A DNA stretch of 64,000 nt from VXOI01 sp965197575 (GCA_965197575.1 OZ240214.1:310001-374000), one strand, 5' to 3'; numbered from the stretch's first letter, positions 1-9,689 are shown. Translations and numbers: made by a program. The notes: a model not told the origin generated them from the sequence alone.

Positions 1-1
1 G

Positions 2-1392
2 CTGGGCGGTACTGCTGACAATAAGAGCAAGCAGGTCGTGGGAAGGCGCATCTACGACGAGGCCGTCCGCGAAGCGGTGATCGTAGTCTGGGAGGCTTCC
101 GACCGTATCTGCGGGAAGCGGCTGAGGGCGACGCTGCCCAGCCTCGTGGATTCCATGGAGAGGCATGGGCATATGAGTATCGATCCTGCCGTCAGGGAAC
201 GCCTCCTCTCAGCCAGCGCAGCAACGCTGGACCGGCTGGTCAAACCCATCAGGTCCACCGCGGGGAGTCGACGCAGACGGCGGCGACGGCCGAACATGGG
301 TCGCCAGATTCCGGTGCGCACTTACAACGACTGGAACCGGCCTCCGCCTGGTTTCCTGGAAATAGACTGGTGGCTCACTGTGGAGGAACCCCGTCCGGGT
401 CTTTCATCCACAGCTTGGTGGCCACCGACATCTGCACGGGATGGACAGAGGCCGTTCCCCTGCTGGCCAGGGAGCAGTCCCTGGTGGTGGAGGGTTTGGA
501 GGCAATTGCCCGGCAGCTGCCTTTCCCGATCCTCGGGATCGACTCGGACAACGACGGCGCCTTTATAAACGAGACACTGTTGCAGTACTGCGCCCAACGG
601 GGAATCGAGTTCACCCGTTCCAGGCCCTACCGCAAGAACGACCAGGCATGGATTGAGCAGAAGAGCGGTTCCGTTGTCCGGCGGTTCGCCGGTCATGACC
701 GCTACTCGGGCCAGATTGCCGGACAGGCGATGGTCCACCTGTACAAGGCGGTGAGGCTGCATGTTAACTATTTCCAGCCGTCGTTCAAGCTGCTGGAGAA
801 ATTGCGTGATGGCGCCAGGGTCATCAAGCGCTACAGCCCGCCGGCCACGCCCTGCGACCGGGTCATGCGGGACGACACTATCTCCGCTTGGACGAAAGAG
901 GAGCTCAGTGAATACCGTGCCGGTCTAGACCCGGTGGCGCTGCTGCGTTCCATCCGCGAGGCACAGTCTGCTTTGGCAGCTATGTCCTCACCGCAGCCCC
1001 TGGAAACTCCTCACGGTGAAAGTATTGACCGATTTTTGGCCCGGCTTCCCGGTCTGTGGCAGGAGGGCGAAGCACGGCCCACTCACAAGGCGCGAGTTCG
1101 CCCGCCCCGGCACTGGCGGACCAGAAAGGATCCGTTCGAAGGCGTTTGGTGCGACGTGCTGATGCGGCTCGAGAGGGATCCGGACACGACCGCCAAGGAC
1201 TTGATGGCGAGACTGAGTGCATCTCATCCGGAGCGGTTCAGCGAGGCCCAGCTGCGGACCCTGCAGCGCCGGGTGAAAGACTGGCGTGGCGTAATGGCCA
1301 AGAGGCTGGTCTACGCCGCTTTCGATGAGTACTCAGTAAAACAGCGATACGGAGGCGAATCAGCTTTGATCGGAACAGGAATTAGCGGCTAG
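2..1392 (+). pseudogene. Integrase-core (DDE) transposase, frameshifted, 5' end outside window
   Basis: The product reads as a long transposase of the type often labelled ISNCY/integrase catalytic domain. The N-terminal part is a helical DNA-binding region (SDRICGKRL, then AATLDRLV). The catalytic rve-type core follows, with VAHCGG, GIDSDNDGAFIN and the conserved stretch SRPYRKNDQAWIEQK. The frame changes near 365-370: EIDW continues in one frame and AHCGGTPSGSFIHSL in the next, consistent with one extra G in TGGTGG. The reading frame is open at the window edge, so the true start is not visible. It ends at TAG 1390-1392. It is probably an inactive element copy; a sequencing indel is the alternative. 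Confidence 0.8.
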
Positions 1393-1426
1393 AATTTCGG
1401 TAACATTACTTGGTGAGGCAACAGGA

Positions 1427-1624
1427 TCAGAAGTGGGCCATCTTGGTCCTGGTGGACAGATAGCACTCACGGCGGGCCTCTACCTCGGCGCCCAGCAGTT
1501 GATCCAGCACCTCGGGATAAGTCAGCTGCTTGCTGGCTGCTGATTCCGGGTTGTTGTCCAAAACCTCCACGACCTGCTTGAGGTCAAGACTTTCGAAGGT
1601 GCCGGCGAGTCTGCTCCAGAGCAA
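1427..1624 (-). pseudogene. istB: IS21 IstB N-terminal fragment
   Basis: About 65 residues resemble the N-terminal helical domain of the IS21 helper ATPase IstB (LTYPEVLDQLLGAEVEARRE followed by TRTKMAHF). The ATPase core with its Walker motifs is absent. It lies directly downstream of an IstA fragment on the same strand, as in intact IS21 elements, so both are remains of one copy. It is not expected to be functional. Confidence 0.7.
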
Positions 1625-1637
1625 TTATCGAGCCCTC

Positions 1638-2429
1638 TCACGGCGGCCAACTCGTACACCTCCAGGGGTCGCCGCTCCACCTCTCCCGCATTGCCACCGC
1701 CTCCCCGCGGGGCCGGTTGTCTCCCATTGGCAGGCCCGACCACTGGCCGGGCAGGATGAATCGTTGGCCCGGCTCCTGCGCCCTGGGATGCACCGCGATG
1801 CGCTCATCGCCAGCCCAGATCTCCACCGTTCCCTGACGCTGGCCCACCTGCACGATTCGTCCAGCCCATCTCCAGTGGACTCCGTAGCGGGATCCCTCCC
1901 AGCTGACGAAGCCGTCCCGGGCCACCCTGCGGTCCTCACGAAGGTAGGGCGCCAGGGCGTTACGGCCCGGCAACTTCCCCAGGCGCGGCCGCTCCTCAAT
2001 CAGCATCTCCCGGGGCACCCGGTAGGTGGTCCCGTGAATCCTCCGGTTGGCGACGCTGTCGCACCACTCTAGTGCCTGGCGGTTGAGATCGGCGTCGTCG
2101 GTGAAGCGCATGCCGGGCCACATGTTGCCCTTTACGTACTTCACCCCGCTTTCGACCTTGCCCTTGGTCTGCGCCCGGTAGGGCTGGCACAGCCTCACCT
2201 CGAAACCCACCCTGAGAGCGAAGTCCAGCATCCGCTGGTTCCAGATGGGCTGCCGGTCTTCGTCCCGGCCCAGGGCCACCACCTTAGCATTGTCGTAGAG
2301 ACAGCGCCGCGGCACGCCGCCCAGGTACTCGAAGGCGTTGACATGGCACTGGATGAAGGCGGCGGTGTCGGCACGGCGGACCAGCTCCACGTAGCAGGCC
2401 CGCGACCACCCCATGGTCATCACCATCAC
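1638..2429 (-). pseudogene. istA: IS21 IstA C-terminal part
   Basis: This is the C-terminal half of an IS21 transposase. It contains GWSRACYVELVRRADTAAF, the conserved NAFEYLGGVPRRCLYDNAKV, the late catalytic block (YRAQTKGKVESGVKYVK) and NRRIHGTTYRVP. The N-terminal HTH and the first half of the DDE domain are missing. Near 1690 the frame also shifts: the expected end (EVERRPLEVYELAAVRG) is found in the neighbouring frame. Truncation plus frameshift makes this a dead copy. Confidence 0.8.
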
Positions 2430-2449
2430 AGCACCATTATAGTTACACG

Positions 2450-3157
2450 GTAGTCCTCAAACCTGCACCGGGCGTTTGGCCAGTCCCAGGGACCAAACGC
2501 CCTCCGGCTGCCACCCCTGAAGAACGAAGAGAACGGAGAAGGGAGCTCAAGCGTGATCAGAATAAACGTCGGCGAGCCAAGAATCCGGGGGGTTGCATAA
2601 ATTGTCTGCAAGAACCAGCAAGAGAAGGAAAGGCTCTGTGCCAAGGGTGTAACGACAAGGCATCGGAACGACAACTTCAGCTCAAAGCACTAAACCAAAG
2701 CCAAGGTGAAATGCGCAGATAGTGGAGGTTAAGCAGCGATGCCGGGTCATCCTTCAAGTACGTATGAGAGGGCTTCACTGGCGCAACTAAGCCAATCTTC
2801 ATCGCTCTCGAATGTACATCCCACCTTGACTTTAGTTTAGGAATATGCACCTACTGCCGTAAGCATCCGGCAAGGGAAGGAAAGACCAAGTGCCAGAAAT
2901 GTGCCGACAAGGTAAATGAACGGGACAGACAACGCCGCGCCCTAGCTACACAAGCCAAGGACGGAAGGGGGACAGTAGAGAGTAAACCCCGTCTGACTTA
3001 CCAAGAGCGAAAGACCCGTGGCATCTGCAGGGACTGCGACGAACCCACGGTCGACGGCACGATCATGTGTCAAGTGCATTCCGAGAGGATGCGGGAGTAC
3101 CGAAAGAAGTACAAGGCCAAGAAGCGGACTGAGGCTAAACAGGCAAGGGCTGGATAA
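2450..3157 (+). pseudogene. Cys-rich repeat (zinc-finger-like) protein gene split by a MITE
   Basis: Reading GGCINCLQEPAREGK up to LKAL and then, after 147 nt, GICTYCRKHPAREGK gives one continuous frame if the insertion at 2693-2839 is removed. The joined product has three similar units, each with CxxC, a PAREGK-like or PTVDGT spacer, a second Cys pair (CQGC, CQKC) or CQVH, and a basic tail (ERDRQRRAL). This pattern suggests small zinc-binding knuckles in a basic protein. No convincing start codon is visible: the frame runs open upstream into the IS21 relic near 2435. It stops at TAA 3155-3157. Function unknown; nucleic-acid binding is a guess from composition. Confidence 0.55.
2691..2839. 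mobile_element. IS630-type MITE inserted in the Cys-rich gene
   Basis: The left end reads TAAACCAAAGCCAAGGTG and the right end CACCTTGACTTTAGTTTA. These are near-perfect inverted repeats, bounded by TA at 2691-2692 and 2838-2839, the target duplication expected of IS630/Tc1 elements. The ends match those of the IS630 element at 62315-63599. The interior (about 110 nt) encodes nothing visible. Deleting 2693-2839 restores the host reading frame exactly, which confirms the boundaries. Confidence 0.85.
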
Positions 3158-3168
3158 CTACAACACCC

Positions 3169-3266
3169 TAAACCGAAGCCAAGGTGGGATGTGCATTTGC
3201 CTGACACAGGGAAACGGGCGTGAGATCTCGCAGGAGTGCCTCGGCCCTTGATTGCAGGACTGTCTG
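3169..3266. mobile_element. IS630 end remnant
   Basis: TAAACCGAAGCCAAGGTGGG followed by about 75 nt resembles the left end of the IS630 element at 62315, including a shared GGCC(C/T)TTGATTGCAGGAC near 3245-3262. The rest of the element is missing. It lies just after the stop of the Cys-rich gene. Confidence 0.6.
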
Positions 3267-3319
3267 GCCAAGTAGCCGCTCGGCCAGAGCAGCGCGGGTA
3301 CTGAAGACGGACCCCTCCG

Positions 3320-4588
3320 TTAGCCGTTGGTCAACGGGTCGTTTCCCCAGGTGAACAAGGGCTCCGATCCTCCCTCTTTGACCAAAAACACTTCCTCGAT
3401 CCAGCAGCGTTCTTTCTCATCGCCCGGACACAGAAGGTGAGCAGCTATCACCATGTCCTCTTCCAACATCCAGTTGGGATCGGCGCCATCCTCCACCAAT
3501 GCCAGCACATCCGCATGACTTAGCCCCAGGCCATGGAAGTAGGTGAGCACGGAGTCGTGTTGCGGCACTCCCAACCGTTGAAACGTTCGTCGGCTCTTTT
3601 CTTGCAGGTCGCCGATCCGGACTCCGGGGCGCATTGCATCGTGAATCTCGTTCATCGCTTCGGCGGTAGCCCGACCGATGCGGCGGGCCATGTCCGAGCC
3701 GTAGTCCTCCACGACCCAGGTCTTACCGCCGTCCCAGCAGTACTGGTTCTTGGTCCCATGGCAGTCGAACATGATGTTGGTGCCTGGCTGGACCACGAAG
3801 TCCTCGGAGTCTACGCGCAGTCGCACGGCGGGGTCGCCGTCCAGCGGGTTGGCGAAAAAGACTCCGCCTGGGTCGTAGACCCATCCGCCCAGCGCGGTGA
3901 TCTCCGCATGATAGGTATCCACCAGCTCCTTCCAGAGCTTACCTCGGCTCCATGACTGTACCGTCCGTTCTATGGCAACCTGGTTCACTCGGGTGGCTTC
4001 CCGCAGCCATTCGATTTCCTGGGCGCTCTTCTTCTCCCGAACGAACATCATCAAGTTGTATGCGTCTATAACGTCCGCCAGGGAGCGGGTCACCTTAACG
4101 CCCACTCTCAGGTCATCGTAGCCGATGCGTCCGTGGGTGAGGCCCAAGTCCTGCACAGCATCACGGATCGCCTCGGTAAAGCCACCAGCAAACCGGTCAC
4201 CGGCGTTCTTTACCCAGCCGGAGTCCTGCCGAGAGGCCGGCATAAACCGGAAAAACTCAGACCGGTCGGTGGATGCGCCCACCGGAAGGAGGACGCTTCG
4301 GTGGGGACGGATGTCTTCGATCCATATGGGCTCATACAGGAAAGGTGATACAAATATGTCAGGCCCAATCAGGATGGGGTGTTGCAAGTCATGCCGCGAG
4401 ATAACCACAGCGACTCCTGGTGGCTCGTCGGCTTTGGGCGCTGTGGGGTTGTGTCCCGAAAGGTATGTCACGTTCAGGGGCGTGGTAATCACCAGGCCGT
4501 CTACGCCACGGAATTCCATCGCCCCGGCTAAACGTTGAGGATCGAACATAGGAGCCGGAGTTCCGTTAATGTCACTGGCCACGATCAA
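3320..4588 (-). CDS. M24 family peptidase-like protein (prolidase/creatinase type)
   Basis: The 422-residue product has the two-domain layout of Xaa-Pro dipeptidase/creatinase proteins: an N-terminal creatinase-like domain (VITTPLNVTYLSGHNP) and a C-terminal pita-bread domain. Metal-ligand positions can be followed: Asp in MFDCHG, Asp 11 residues later in CWDGGKTW, the HGLGLSH block, and the last Glu in WIEEVFLV. The first Glu (usually in a TIEP-like motif) is replaced, since the sequence reads DMVIAAHL. The protein may therefore bind metals atypically or, like creatinase, act without them. Substrate cannot be told. It stands alone and stops at TAA. Confidence 0.8.
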   Translation of the reverse strand: MIVASDINGTPAPMFDPQRLAGAMEFRGVDGLVITTPLNVTYLSGHNPTAPKADEPPGVAVVISRHDLQHPILIGPDIFVSPFLYEPIWIEDIRPHRSVLLPVGASTDRSEFFRFMPASRQDSGWVKNAGDRFAGGFTEAIRDAVQDLGLTHGRIGYDDLRVGVKVTRSLADVIDAYNLMMFVREKKSAQEIEWLREATRVNQVAIERTVQSWSRGKLWKELVDTYHAEITALGGWVYDPGGVFFANPLDGDPAVRLRVDSEDFVVQPGTNIMFDCHGTKNQYCWDGGKTWVVEDYGSDMARRIGRATAEAMNEIHDAMRPGVRIGDLQEKSRRTFQRLGVPQHDSVLTYFHGLGLSHADVLALVEDGADPNWMLEEDMVIAAHLLCPGDEKERCWIEEVFLVKEGGSEPLFTWGNDPLTNG

Positions 4589-4769
4589 CTCCTTCTATTG
4601 TGGACTTGAGCCGTTCTCTATCGTGGAGGTTCCCCGCACCCCACGACCCGGACTTGGATCTTGGAGGGGTTATTGTAACCTTTTGATGGTCGGTGCGACA
4701 GGAAGAAACGACCAGTCAAGAAGGTGGCCGGACGATTTTGGAGACCAAGTTGCCGCCGTTAAGCACGGT

Positions 4770-6482
4770 TTATCCCCGCGGGTGCGGGCCTCCACGTGCA
4801 GTAGGCCGAACTGAAACTGGCTCCCCGCTAGGGAGAGCCAGTTCGCGTCTAGTTGCTCCTGGGTTGGGCCCATCGCTGGGCAGCGGGATGCGGTACACGA
4901 TCGTGGCCCGGCCGGGCTCTATCCAGACGCACTTTACGAAGCGCTTGAGCAACTCCTTCGTTTCCTTCGGCTGGGAGTGCCGTATCAGCTTGCTCAGGTC
5001 CCTGGCGAAGTCGATCACCAGCTGAGGGTCGGCCACGATGGCGGCGTCCCGGTCCAGATCCCTTTTAGCCTCGGCCTTCTTCTCCTCGAGCTCGGCTTTC
5101 TGCTTTCGCAGGGGATCCATCCTCTTCGTGAAGTTCTCCACCGTGTAGGCCCCGGCCTCGTAGGCCGTCATGACCCGGTCCTCCTTCTTTTCCAAGCCGA
5201 GGATTTCCTTGGTGATGAGCTCTAGCCTGGAGAGCTGTTCTTCGTAGGGGACTGCCAGTTCCCGGGATACGATCTCTATGGTGGTTGTCGTGTTGCTGGG
5301 AGAGAGGATGTCGTCCGTCACCGTCTTCAGGAACAGCGGCTCGAATTCCTTGCTGTGGACGTTGGGACAGTCGCACTCCGAAACTGTGTCATGCCTTCGC
5401 GTCTTGCAGACGTAGTCGCAGCTATGGTCACTTCTCGGGCGGACCTGAAGATTTTCGCCACATTTCATGCACTTCATGACGCCACTCATCATGCGGTCGC
5501 TTCCAGCCTCACGGGGATGCGTTTGGGATTTGGCCCGTGCAGCACGGCTCTGCTGGGCCATTTCGTATTCCTCTGGCGTGACTATCCCCTCGTGATGGTC
5601 GGGTATCAAGAGGGGATCATCGCCGCTTTTGGAACTGACGCCCCACTCGGCGTATCCCGCGTAGGTCAGCTTGTTGAGGAAGGTGTCTATCGTGGATGGA
5701 GGCCACCACTCCTTGCCCTTCGGGCTGGGTATCCCGTCGTCGTGCAGTCCTTCCCTGATGTCTTTGTCGGTTCTCCCGGCTATCGCCTCCAGGAAGAGCC
5801 TCCTGACGACATCGGAGTATGGCGGGTCCAGAACGATTTTGGGGTGTGCGGGTTCGTCGTCCTTCTCCTTGGTCTTCACCAGTTTTAGGCCGTAGGAGAC
5901 CCGGGAGTGTGGGTAGAATCCCCGCAGGACCAGTTTGCGCAGACCCCGCCGCACGTCCTCGCCAAGGGTGTCGGAGAAGAAGGCGTTGATGGTTTGGATC
6001 ATCGCCCTGATCATCCTGCCGGCAGGAGAGTCATCTATCGGTTCGGTGATGGAAATCAGCTCGACCCCGCGCTGTTCGAGGATTGCCTGGTACGTCACGC
6101 TGTCGAACAGGTTCCTGGAGAACCGTGATAGCTTCCACACCAGGATGGTGTGGAACTTGGCGTCACGGCTGGTGCCATCCGCGACCATCTCTTGGAATCC
6201 CGGCCGGGAGCTGATTCTCCCGCTGGCGGCCTCGTCGGTGTAGATCGCCACAATGATCATGTTGTTGGCCTTGGCATACCGGGTGCATTCGTCGATCTGG
6301 GCTTCGATGGAGTTGTGGATGTCCTGGCGGTCGCTTGAGACCCGCGCGTAGATGGCGACCGGGATGGGGTCCCCGTCCTTCATCGTGGAGCCTGGGACCC
6401 GGCGTATGCCCTTCGACATGGGGTCTTGGATCGGGTCCACGGCCTTCGGCGTGTTGACTGAGATGCGGTCTGTGTTCTTCAT
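4770..6482 (-). CDS. Large serine recombinase
   Basis: This is a resolvase/invertase-type large serine recombinase of about 570 residues. The N-terminal catalytic domain carries the nucleophile motif AIYARVSSDRQD and VWKLSRFSRN. A recombinase domain follows (GFYPHSRVSYGLKLV ... ASTIDTFL-like region). A zinc ribbon (CMKCGENLQ ... CDYVC ... CDCPN) precedes a coiled-coil segment (LEEKKAEAKRDLDRD) and the C-terminal FVKCVWIEPG. ATG at 6482 is chosen because AGGAG lies 7 nt upstream; a GTG 30 nt earlier lacks a ribosome site. It lies downstream of a small zinc-ribbon gene that may be co-transcribed. Expected role: unidirectional integration/excision of a mobile element. Confidence 0.9.
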   Translation of the reverse strand: MKNTDRISVNTPKAVDPIQDPMSKGIRRVPGSTMKDGDPIPVAIYARVSSDRQDIHNSIEAQIDECTRYAKANNMIIVAIYTDEAASGRISSRPGFQEMVADGTSRDAKFHTILVWKLSRFSRNLFDSVTYQAILEQRGVELISITEPIDDSPAGRMIRAMIQTINAFFSDTLGEDVRRGLRKLVLRGFYPHSRVSYGLKLVKTKEKDDEPAHPKIVLDPPYSDVVRRLFLEAIAGRTDKDIREGLHDDGIPSPKGKEWWPPSTIDTFLNKLTYAGYAEWGVSSKSGDDPLLIPDHHEGIVTPEEYEMAQQSRAARAKSQTHPREAGSDRMMSGVMKCMKCGENLQVRPRSDHSCDYVCKTRRHDTVSECDCPNVHSKEFEPLFLKTVTDDILSPSNTTTTIEIVSRELAVPYEEQLSRLELITKEILGLEKKEDRVMTAYEAGAYTVENFTKRMDPLRKQKAELEEKKAEAKRDLDRDAAIVADPQLVIDFARDLSKLIRHSQPKETKELLKRFVKCVWIEPGRATIVYRIPLPSDGPNPGATRRELALPSGEPVSVRPTARGGPHPRG

Positions 6483-6513
6483 GCCCCTTCTCCTAGTTGG
6501 TACGGGACGCACT

Positions 6514-6729
6514 CTACTCTGGAGCGGTTATTCCTTCAGCCTGTCGGGCCCAGATGTTGGCCCATCTGTCCCTGGGCAGTTTGTTTTTCCGGGGTTTGTT
6601 CCAGTAGGGACTCTTGCATTTGGCGCAGACCCTGGGGTCGTCCTTGTCCCGGAGGCCGGTCCCATTGCGGGAGGCCCACCGATAACCGCATCGTTCGCAG
6701 AGATAGCCCTCAATGGTAGTGTGCGCCAT
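6514..6729 (-). CDS. Small zinc-ribbon protein
   Basis: This 71-residue protein has two Cys pairs (CERCG and CAKCK) spaced as in a zinc ribbon, with aromatic and basic residues between and after them (SPYWNKPRKNK). GGAGG lies 8-10 nt before the ATG, and a near-consensus promoter is just upstream. It ends 31 nt before the recombinase start, so the two probably share a transcript. It may help the recombinase or bind nucleic acid; no specific function is evident. Confidence 0.7.
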   Translation of the reverse strand: MAHTTIEGYLCERCGYRWASRNGTGLRDKDDPRVCAKCKSPYWNKPRKNKLPRDRWANIWARQAEGITAPE

Positions 6730-6761
6730 TGATCTGCCTCCTCGCCGATGTTGACCCTGTT

Positions 6762-6790
6762 ATATTACTAATAGGTACATGTTTTGTCAA
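6762..6790 (-). promoter_or_regulatory. Sigma-70-type promoter for the zinc-ribbon/recombinase pair
   Basis: On the minus strand TTGACA (6790-6785) is followed after 17 nt by TAATAT (6767-6762). The start codon at 6729 lies about 30 nt beyond the -10 box, giving a short leader. Confidence 0.75.
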
Positions 6791-6956
6791 GTTTTTCCTT
6801 GGATTGTCCTGCCCGGCGATAAAAACTTAGCTTCATTATATGCGGCGCCCTTCCGGGTGATCCCTTTTTACCCTATCGTGACGCTTCCCCACTTGTGAGA
6901 TTATATCCGTTCAGGATATACTCCATACCAGCTTAGCGTTGCTCCCATAAAGAAGA

Positions 6957-6984
6957 GGCCGCCGGAAAGGACATTCCGACGGCC
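6957..6984 (-). terminator. Hairpin, possible terminator on minus strand
   Basis: An 11-bp stem with one mismatch (GGCCGCCGGAA / TTCCGACGGCC) encloses a 6-nt loop. On the minus strand it is followed by TCTTCTTT. It would suit termination of the leftward recombinase-fragment gene at 7320-7820. The T-tract is imperfect. Confidence 0.45.
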
Positions 6985-7319
6985 CAGGAGAGAGCACCGC
7001 TTAGACGCCCAGGGAGAGAGTCTTTGCTTGCTCAATGCGATTTTAATGCTGTGCTGTTGCTTTATCAAGCGCAGCGTCGCCTTTTCGCCGTGGGTTTGCT
7101 GGACTCCAGGAGGCCCAGTTGGCCCGTGTTCCAGACGAAGCTCCTCGCGACATCTTCCCCGAGCCGCCGCTCGACGAACTGAGCAACCCGGATCCTCTGT
7201 GTGATCCCGAAGGCTCTTGGGATCCGGTCGGCCTCACCCTGCTGGGCCGGTGGTTTACGAGGGCCTATCTCCGGGCCCAAGCTCATCCGGACCCGGATGA
7301 GTAGCCGCTCAGTGCGGGG

Positions 7320-7820
7320 TCAGGCCAGCAGCGATTCCGGCAGGCTGATGGTCTGTCTGAGCGTGCCGGCGAGCGGAGTTCCCGCGGGCAGTGGCAGCCT
7401 GTACTCGACCTCGGCGGTTCCCGGTTCGACCCGGATCCGGTCGATGAATCTGGCCAGCACTTCTCCGCCCTCCGGCGCCTGTTCTGCTGTCATGAGCCAT
7501 TCCGGGACGGATGCGGCATTTCTGCAGAGCTCGTCCGCTTCCGTGGCGTCGTGGCCTGCCTCGGCTAGGGCTCCGCCCACCGCTTCCCTGACAGTGTGGA
7601 ATGTACTGTCGGTGATGATCACGCTCATCACCTGGCCGAGCAGGTGCCGGTTCAGGTCCGCGGCCCGCAGGGCCGGTGCCTGGCAGGGCTCTTTCTGGTT
7701 CGAACTGCCGGCGCAGGTGTAGACCGGGCCGGGCCTGTCCTCCAGGTGCATGGGGGCGACGCACTGGCCGCACTGCAGAAGTTGGTCCATGGGGAAGCGC
7801 TGTGTGGCGTTGATGGTCAT
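7320..7820 (-). pseudogene. Serine recombinase C-terminal fragment (zinc ribbon and tail)
   Basis: The 166-residue product starts directly at a zinc ribbon (CGQCVAPMHL ... YTCAGSS ... CQAPAL). It then has a helical segment and the typical recombinase tail (ARFIDRIRVEPGTAEVEYRLPLP). The catalytic and recombinase domains are absent. It is divergent to, and 120 nt from, an N-terminal resolvase fragment on the plus strand. It has a good ATG with a purine-rich site (GGAGAAAC) 4-11 nt upstream, so it may still be expressed. A relic is the simpler view; a free-standing DNA-binding accessory is the alternative. Confidence 0.6.
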
Positions 7821-7939
7821 GTGGAGTTTCTCCTCCGCCGGGGTTTTCTCCCGGCGTTCCTTGGTGTGATTTTACGGCACAGGCGGGGTTTCCGCCTTGT
7901 CGGTGGCGTCATTCCGAATCCTATTACTGATGTTCAAGT

Positions 7940-8380
7940 ATGGTTAATCATGATCATTTCGAGGAAGGCGGGTACGCCGCCGGGTACATCAGGGTTTCCT
8001 CAGCCAATCAGGATGTCCAGCGCAGCGTCGCTGCCCAGAAGGAGTTGATCCAGGAGTTCGTCTAGGAGCACGGTTCTGGAAACGCCGCCTGGTACGTCGA
8101 CGAGGGGACGGGCATCGCTCTCCCTGCCTTGAATGAGCTCCTGGCTGATGCCAGGTCTCCCGGGCGCGGTTTCGACTACCTGCTGGTGTGTGACTGGTCC
8201 CGGTTGAGCCGCTCCGCTTTGGAATCCCAGGTTAACCGAGCGAAGTTCCGCGAGATGGGAGTCACGGCGGTGTCGGTCTCCGACCCCGGCAGGGCATCGC
8301 GGCGGCTCGGCTCCGGCGCCAGAGTTCCTGACCCAATCACGGCCGGCGGCCATCTCCTCGGGGGCGGCCGCTGGCCGTGA
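7940..8380 (+). pseudogene. Serine recombinase N-terminal fragment with in-frame TAG
   Basis: From ATG 7940 the product has the resolvase catalytic start (AAGYIRVSSANQDVQRSVAAQ). A TAG at 8063-8065 follows VAAQKELIQEFV, and the same frame then continues with EHGSGNAAWYVDEGTG, CDWSRLSRSALE and FREMGVTAVSVSDP, all characteristic of the domain. Homology stops after about 115 residues and the frame ends at TGA 8378-8380. Only the amber codon and the truncation spoil it. The missing C-terminal part may be the inverted fragment at 7320-7820. Confidence 0.7.
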
Positions 8381-8383
8381 TCA

Positions 8384-8424
8384 AGGAGGCCACGGTCCTT
8401 CGGGGCGGTGGCCTCCTCTTTTCT
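8384..8424 (+). terminator. Intrinsic terminator after resolvase fragment
   Basis: A 10-bp perfect stem (AGGAGGCCAC / GTGGCCTCCT) is followed by CTTTTCT. It begins 4 nt after the TGA of the fragment at 7940-8380, on the same strand. Confidence 0.8.
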
Positions 8425-8655
8425 GCGGGCTGTTCCCGCTGGTGTTGGTGAGGACCGTCCGTCATGGGAATGTTGTCACTCCCGGCCCCTCTTCGTCTCC
8501 ACGCGGGGCCGGGTGCCTCTGTTGGCAATGGGAACAGTCTCGATTTGGTAGTGGCGAAACCTCAGTGGTCGGAAGGGCTGAACAAATAGGCAGTTTACGG
8601 TACTCTTGGTGCGGCGGTTGAAGGGTTGTATCGCTCACCCTGAGGAGACAGGAAC

Positions 8656-9207
8656 GTGATTCTTTGGGTTTGGGACCGCTTCAAAAATCTTTCTTTTTAC
8701 CATTATCGAATGATCATCGTGACTATTTTCGTTCCGGTGATTTTAACTGTGGCCGTCACCTACTTTGCAGTTGACTGCCTGGTGGTTCGTGTAATCCTTG
8801 ATGTGGGCGTAGTCTTGGTCTGGGCATTGTTCGTGGTGATCGTTGTCGCCTTGATGGTCGAAAGGGACATGGCCGAGGCGAATCGGTTAGTGTCCCAGCA
8901 GACGGGCCCGTTTGTGGAACAGGTCCATCGACTGGAAGAGGAACATGGCGACTTGATAACGGACGTACGGCTTTAGATGGAAGACCTGGAAAGCCGCACG
9001 CGGTCCACGTTTGAGAGGTTGGGGGCCGAACTCCCACCTAAGTCGGTATCAATCCGAGCTAGGGCTATTGCCGGCGCCCCGACAGTGTCCGTTACTTTGA
9101 GGGTGTCGGGTGGGAGCAAGTGGGCGCGGCTTCGACAGCGGTTTCGGCGCGCAATGCGGAGGGTAAGGGAAATTGTGTACGGCAATCCCCCAGCGCGGTT
9201 GACCTGA
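8656..9207 (+). CDS. Two-TM coiled-coil protein with an in-frame amber codon
   Basis: The start is GTG 8656 with GAGGAGACAGG upstream. The first 106 residues hold two membrane segments (IIVTIFVPVILTVAVTYFAV and VILDVGVVLVWALFVVIVVA) and then an acidic coiled coil (QVHRLEEEHGDLITDVRL). TAG at 8974-8976 is followed in the same frame by MEDLESRTRSTFERLG and a basic tail, about 76 residues more, ending at TGA 9207. The coiled-coil heptads seem to run through the TAG, so this may be one 183-residue protein with a nonsense mutation or readthrough. Alternatively it is two adjacent small genes. Family not recognised. Confidence 0.5.
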
Positions 9208-9303
9208 TGGGCCGATGGCCCTGTGCGGTTGGCGGGCAGCATGGAGATCCTCCTTCTCCGGTATCGGCTTTCCCCCGGGCCGAGCAGGGGGAGGACCGAA
9301 TGG

Positions 9304-9687
9304 TCAGCCCTGCTGGTGCTGCTCCAGCTCCCGGACCCGGGCCTCGGCGGCCATGCGTGCCTCCCGCTCAATGTCGGCGCGGGCCCGTTCCTGGGCGAAG
9401 GTGGCAATGTGCTGCCCGGTCTCCGGGTCGTGCCAGCCCAGCCCTCCGTGCTCCCATCGGATGAAGAGATTGAGCGCGGTGCTGTAGCCCTGCAGGACCC
9501 CTTCCTCGACCGTCTCGATTGGGATGGGCTCGTACTGGTTGTCTACCAACCGGTCTCCGGCGAGCATTGTCCCGTGGAACTCTCCGGTTTCGTCGAACCG
9601 CCAGTACTCGGGGGTACCCAGGGCGGCATAGCGGGCCCTCTTCTGCACTACGTCCTGCCTGCCGGTGCGCCGGGAGGCTGTCTCCAT
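9304..9687 (-). pseudogene. Uma2-like (DUF820) endonuclease, C-terminal remnant
   Basis: The sequence VVQKRARYAALGTPEYWRFD followed by FHGTMLAGDRLVDNQYEPIPI matches the second half of Uma2/DUF820 PD-(D/E)XK-fold proteins. The N-terminal half with the first catalytic Asp is missing. The C-terminus is a short Arg/Glu-rich coiled coil (RARADIEREARMAAEARVREL), common in this family. It is likely non-functional. Confidence 0.6.
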
Positions 9688-9689
9688 GG

